Source of the DNA: Spirochaetes bacterium ADurb.Bin110
GTDB taxonomy: Bacteria > Spirochaetota > Spirochaetia > Treponematales > Rectinemataceae
Assembly (NCBI GenBank): GCA_002070755.1
Contig: MWDY01000160.1
Coordinates: 1-9,568, forward strand
Length of the DNA: 9,568 nucleotides
Reading direction: 5' to 3'
Shown: one piece after another, positions 6,115 to 9,568 of the stretch
Layout: each line of letters begins with the position of its first letter
Position numbering within the stretch: position 1 is the first letter of the stretch
The notes under the pieces: model-generated
Databases searched by the model: none
Told to the model about the DNA's origin: nothing
What the model saw: the letters and a program-made list of their open reading frames with translations, nothing else
Made by a program: the position numbers and the translations under genes

Positions 6115-9100
6115 CTATAGACCAAGCAATGTCTTCGCCGTGAGCGCGCTCGTGAGAATACTGCTCACCAGGACAAAGCTATCGCGCACATAGGCCCAGG
6201 CCACCGAGACCTTCGCAGATTTCATCGGCACATAGACCGTATCCCCTGGCTCGAGTTTATAATTCAAGATATTCGGCTTAAAGAACAAGAAGCCTTTGCC
6301 TTCGGTACTATCGAGCTTACCTGACGCACGGATGATATATGCTTTTGCGAGATCCGCTTCATTCGAGAGCCAGCCCGATTCAGTAATTGCATCGCGAACC
6401 CTCATACCATCTCTATAGAGCACTACATTCTGGCTCGATACTTCGCCCGAGACAAGCACATAGGTCGGCACTTTGGGGATGTAGATGAGATCATCTCGTT
6501 CGAGCCTTATATTTGCTGGTGATGTAGAGAGTTTCTCAAGCGAATCAGGTATGTCGAGCGAGATGCGACCAAAGCCTTCTTTATAGAGCTGCTTCAGATT
6601 GCCAAGTTTGGCCTTTTGTACGGCTAGATCGATCTGCATGTTCGCAATCACTGCTGATGCTGAGGTCTGTGTGCTTTCCGTAGTCGTCGGCAAGGCTGTT
6701 CCAGCAGCTGTCGCAGCTTCAAGCTGAGCAATGAGCCTGTCCACTTGAGTCTGCTGGGCTGTCGCGACGGATTTTCGAATGAGAACGAGGCCTTTAGGAT
6801 ACGCAGTGGCCTCATAGCCTCCCGCAGCACTGAGCGCATCGGCAAGCTTCATACCTTCGACAAAGGGAAGTGTCTGTGGTTGACTAACCTCACCCCGCAC
6901 AATAACAACAGGTAGGTGCTCATCTGGCAGGAGCGCTCGGATGGTGATTGAATCCCCTGGTGAAAGGATGATTTTGCTCGTGGGTTGCTCCTTGAGATAG
7001 CTCTCCAGATACACCGCCGTTGTTTCGCCCGTGATTCTCTTGATCTCTGCTTTGAGGTCGCTATAAGCGCGAGTAAGTGTTACACTTCGCAGGATGGATG
7101 AAAGTTCCATTTGGTCGTAATAGGGAATGATTTTGGGATTGGCCACTTCTCCAGCGATGCTCACTGGCTTCTGATAATATTTGGGATAGAAGATGACATT
7201 GTCGCGCGGACTCAGGGCAATCTCAGTCTTCTTGGTAACTACCTTGTCGGGAGCAAAATTGATGATGGTATCTTTTGTTTCTGTGTGCCGATGAATTTCT
7301 GCATAGCTTGTCTCTGTATCTATGAGTAAATCTTGCTCATGGACTATGTCTGAAAGTTTCATTCCTTCATACCAGGCATAGCGGCCAGGATAGCGAATCG
7401 AGCCTTTGAAGAGCACTGTATCAGGATATTTCGAAAAATCATGATTCTCCCCTGTATCGCCGGCAGCAACAAAGCGAATGATGTCCCTTTGAAGTATCTG
7501 AAAATCCTGGTGCCCTTGGAGCACTGCAATGGGATTGAAGGTGAGGTATTCTCTCCTTCCGCCTTCCTTCCAGCGCTCAATTTCACCGTAATAGATATCG
7601 GTTGTCGAGAGTAGTTGTTCAGGCCCTATGACCTGCGAAATCATCTTTGGCTCGCTGAATGAATAGAGACCTGGAAAATTCGCGATGCCTACAATTGCAA
7701 TTGCATTGCTGAATTTGTCGAAATCGATTTTCTCAGGAAGGTATTTCGCTGGTACAAAGCGTATGGAATCCATTCCTCGCAGCGGTAGATCGTAGGATCC
7801 GTTGAGCACTTTGCGCGGCGAGAATGTAGTATACTCCCAGCTTCCATCGGCTTTTCTGCGCGTCAATTCTGCATAGTCGAGATTGGTGTTTTGCAAAATT
7901 TGATCAGGCGTCACCACCGAGGAGAGCATCAACTTTGGTGTGCGAGCATATGGACCCTCATATCTTATTTTTCCAGATACATATACAACTTCGAGAAAAA
8001 GGCCTGTATCAGTTTCGATTCCGCTTTCGCCAGCAGAAGGAGAAGGAGCAATAGTAGTTTGTGCTGGGGCTGGCACTATGGCAGGGCCTTCTCCAGTAGG
8101 AGCCTCAATAATCTGTACCTCCATAGCGCTCTGTGCAGTATGCGCAACTTTCGGAGCAACTGTCGTATACAGCATCACCTTGTCCATAGCCTTAAGAACT
8201 ATGTCGTACTCACCTCTCACCACTTCCCTAGGCGCAAATGTCACATATTCGTACTTACCACCTCCTAGTGGCCTCACTACTTCCGCATATACACCATTCG
8301 CCTCTAACTTAATCTTAGCTAAACTAACTAAACTCCTTAAACTCATCCCCTCCCGCCACGCATAGCTACCAACAAACTCTACTGGCCCCTCTATGCTCAC
8401 CGCTTCCCTATACCGCTCAGCTTCCTCCCCACTCGCCCTGTAGCCTACCTTCACTAGCCTTATTACATCTCGCGGCCCTAACTCTATGTCATAGCTCCCA
8501 GATAACACTTCCCCTGGCCTAAATGTAACATACTCATGCTTCCCATCTTCACGTAGCCTCGTAAGCTCCCCATAGTTCAAATTCGTGTCTAATAATACCT
8601 GTTCCTTCGTCAACACCTCTGAAAGCTTCATCCCAGGACGTAACGCATAAACTTCCGGACGCGCTACCTCTCCTGTTAACTGCACTACACCCTTGAACTT
8701 CTCAAAATTAGGCTCTTCCCCTATACCCCCAAAACTCGTCTTCTTCAAAAACCTTATCGAATCCTTCGCCCTAAGCGATAAGTCATACTTCCCCTCAAGC
8801 ACTTCCTTCGGCGCAAAGGTCTCGTACTCAGGCGTACCATCTACCCTTAGCCTCGTCAGCTCCGCATACTCTAAATTAGTCTCCTCTAATATCTGCTCCG
8901 CACTCACTATCGACGATAACTTTAAAGATGGTGTACGCGCATACGGCCCCTGGTAGCGTATCGTACCCGTCACCGTAACTACCTCTAGAAATAAACCTAA
9001 ATCAGGACTTATACCACTCGTACCTTGTCCCACACTAGGCGCTACTGGCACTTCTCCTGTACCTGACCCTGCCACAGAACTTGTGCCACTCGTGGCCTCT

Positions 9101-9568
9101 TGTGCCTTCCCTCCCTGCTCCCCTGCCGCAGATCCTGGCACCACTTCTCCTGCCAACCCTACCGCCTCTGCTGTCACCCCTTGCTTAGTCGTAGCTACCT
9201 GCGCCACTACCGTGCTATACAGCCTCACCTTGTCCATAGCCTTAAGAACTATGTCGTACTCACCTCTCACCACTTCCCTAGGCGCAAATGTCACATATTC
9301 GTACTTACCACCTCCTAGTGGCCTCACTACTTCCGCATATACCCCATTCGCCTCTAACTTAATCTTAGCTAAACTAACTAAACTCCTTAAACTCATCCCC
9401 TCACGCCATGCATAACTACCAACAAACTCTACTGGCCCCTCTATGCTCACTACATCCCTAAACCTCTCTACATCATTAGAAGACGCTACATACCCTACCT
9501 TCACTAGCCTTATTACATCTCGCGGCCCTAACTCTATGTCATAGCTCCCAGATAACACTTCCCCTGGC
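6115..9568 (-). CDS. Giant multi-SLBB polysaccharide export-type protein (N-terminus outside the window)
   Basis: At least 1150 residues are visible, and the frame is open to the right edge with no start, so the protein is longer still; typical Wza-type exporters have under 400. It is built from SLBB (soluble ligand-binding beta-grasp) modules of about 80-100 residues, recognised by recurring GxVxxPGxYxxxxGMxLxxxL openings and by endings such as LGPRDVIRLVKVG and LSPRDNVIFYP. Modules fall in a three-part order A (RYxGPYARTP), B (YALRPGMKLSEVL) and C (SYAWREGMSLRSL), followed by an Ala/Gly/Ser/Pro/Thr-rich linker. The order occurs as a partial unit, a complete unit, and a diverged ABC unit. 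Further, more ordinary SLBB modules follow (VRGEVSQPQTLPF, VSGEVSSQNVVLY) and then a hydrophobic C-terminus (about the last 20 residues) that may span the outer membrane. No Poly_export (Wza N-terminal) domain or signal peptide is in view; they may lie upstream. It probably works with the Wzz protein in polymer export. Confidence 0.85.
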   Translation of the reverse strand, partial: PGEVLSGSYDIELGPRDVIRLVKVGYVASSNDVERFRDVVSIEGPVEFVGSYAWREGMSLRSLVSLAKIKLEANGVYAEVVRPLGGGKYEYVTFAPREVVRGEYDIVLKAMDKVRLYSTVVAQVATTKQGVTAEAVGLAGEVVPGSAAGEQGGKAQEATSGTSSVAGSGTGEVPVAPSVGQGTSGISPDLGLFLEVVTVTGTIRYQGPYARTPSLKLSSIVSAEQILEETNLEYAELTRLRVDGTPEYETFAPKEVLEGKYDLSLRAKDSIRFLKKTSFGGIGEEPNFEKFKGVVQLTGEVARPEVYALRPGMKLSEVLTKEQVLLDTNLNYGELTRLREDGKHEYVTFRPGEVLSGSYDIELGPRDVIRLVKVGYRASGEEAERYREAVSIEGPVEFVGSYAWREGMSLRSLVSLAKIKLEANGVYAEVVRPLGGGKYEYVTFAPREVVRGEYDIVLKAMDKVMLYTTVAPKVAHTAQSAMEVQIIEAPTGEGPAIVPAPAQTTIAPSPSAGESGIETDTGLFLEVVYVSGKIRYEGPYARTPKLMLSSVVTPDQILQNTNLDYAELTRRKADGSWEYTTFSPRKVLNGSYDLPLRGMDSIRFVPAKYLPEKIDFDKFSNAIAIVGIANFPGLYSFSEPKMISQVIGPEQLLSTTDIYYGEIERWKEGGRREYLTFNPIAVLQGHQDFQILQRDIIRFVAAGDTGENHDFSKYPDTVLFKGSIRYPGRYAWYEGMKLSDIVHEQDLLIDTETSYAEIHRHTETKDTIINFAPDKVVTKKTEIALSPRDNVIFYPKYYQKPVSIAGEVANPKIIPYYDQMELSSILRSVTLTRAYSDLKAEIKRITGETTAVYLESYLKEQPTSKIILSPGDSITIRALLPDEHLPVVIVRGEVSQPQTLPFVEGMKLADALSAAGGYEATAYPKGLVLIRKSVATAQQTQVDRLIAQLEAATAAGTALPTTTESTQTSASAVIANMQIDLAVQKAKLGNLKQLYKEGFGRISLDIPDSLEKLSTSPANIRLERDDLIYIPKVPTYVLVSGEVSSQNVVLYRDGMRVRDAITESGWLSNEADLAKAYIIRASGKLDSTEGKGFLFFKPNILNYKLEPGDTVYVPMKSAKVSVAWAYVRDSFVLVSSILTSALTAKTLLGL
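8012..8159 (-). repeat. Low-complexity linker 2 of the SLBB protein
   Basis: About 50 residues rich in Ala, Pro, Thr, Ser and Glu (for example APAQTTIAPSPSAG) at the position equivalent to linker 1. The distance between the A modules on either side is 331 codons, against 350 for the other repeat distance, a 19-residue difference that the linkers account for. Confidence 0.7.
8166..8518 (-). repeat. Intragenic super-repeat, copy 2 (end of SLBB module B plus module C)
   Basis: This stretch repeats at 9216-9568, exactly 1050 bp (350 codons) away. From 8175 to 8400 there are only four differences (8293, 8353, 8359, 8365), all in third codon positions and all synonymous; 8175-8292 is a 118-bp exact match. 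The segment 8401-8443 is strongly diverged, and 8444-8518 is again identical as far as the window allows. Confidence 0.95.
9001..9209 (-). repeat. Low-complexity linker 1 of the SLBB protein
   Basis: About 70 residues rich in Gly, Ala, Ser, Thr and Val (for example GSAAGEQGGKAQEATSGTSS) joining a C module to the next A module. It is probably flexible and shows no SLBB features. The corresponding linker 2 is shorter and differs completely. Confidence 0.7.
9216..9568 (-). repeat. Intragenic super-repeat, copy 1 (runs off the window)
   Basis: Partner of the copy at 8166-8518 at an offset of 1050 bp. It encodes the end of a B module and a C module identical in sequence to the other copy apart from the short spacer (VASSNDVERFRDVV here, RASGEEAERYREAV there) and a residue before the linker. 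Identity is still perfect at the window edge, so the duplicated unit continues to the right. Confidence 0.95.

Noticed and set aside
7940..8365. 141-codon open frame on the plus strand, and its duplicate-like partner at 9083-9415
   Set aside because: Both lie antisense to the SLBB gene and owe their openness to its skewed codon use. Their identical ends simply mirror the intragenic repeat. No family features.
8166..9568. CRISPR array or insertion sequence as explanation of the repeats
   Set aside because: The repeats are in frame, protein-coding and 1050 bp apart, and have no terminal inverted repeats, spacers or transposase.
1..9568. tRNA, rRNA or riboswitch genes
   Set aside because: No cloverleaf, conserved rRNA stretch or recognisable riboswitch core was seen on either strand; almost all of the window is coding.

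Overview
The window is part of a surface-polysaccharide (O-antigen, capsule or exopolysaccharide) locus of a diderm bacterium. Every convincing gene is on the minus strand, so transcription runs from the right edge to the left. The evidence for a diderm is an SLBB-rich export-type protein, a Wzz-type chain-length protein and a Wzx-type flippase. I cannot name the organism. The very long SLBB protein with tandem modules and the moderate GC of the flanks would suit a spirochaete-like lineage, but that is a guess.

Layout, in order of transcription. (1) 9568-6115: a giant SLBB-repeat protein whose N-terminus lies beyond the window. (2) 6087-4888: a Wzz/GumC-like chain-length determinant, 27 nt downstream. 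(3) 4887-4369: about 520 nt with no intact gene. It holds a GGAT-rich degenerate repeat, a possible promoter, two inverted repeats, a frameshifted fragment with a Rossmann motif typical of NAD-dependent epimerases/dehydratases, and the tail of a broken AT-rich reading frame. (4) 4368-317: an AT-rich block with a NeuD/PglD-type acyltransferase, a Wzx flippase, a sugar-1-phosphate nucleotidyltransferase and a GT-B glycosyltransferase. (5) 315-1: the N-terminal 105 codons of a Gfo/Idh/MocA oxidoreductase, back in moderate-GC DNA and cut by the left edge.

A plausible joint role follows. The nucleotidyltransferase activates a sugar, and the oxidoreductase and acyltransferase help build or decorate an acylated sugar. 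The glycosyltransferase adds a residue to the lipid-linked unit and the flippase moves that unit across the inner membrane. The Wzz protein sets chain length and the SLBB protein takes part in export. The AT-rich block looks like an exchangeable serotype cassette inserted between conserved flanks, and its upstream junction carries gene debris.

The most unusual feature is the SLBB gene. It carries a 350-codon super-repeat (three SLBB modules plus a low-complexity linker) with nearly identical DNA, synonymous-only differences over 226 bp, and an abrupt change of codon and strand composition where the conserved repeats end. This suggests recent amplification or gene conversion. I found no wholly new system in the window.
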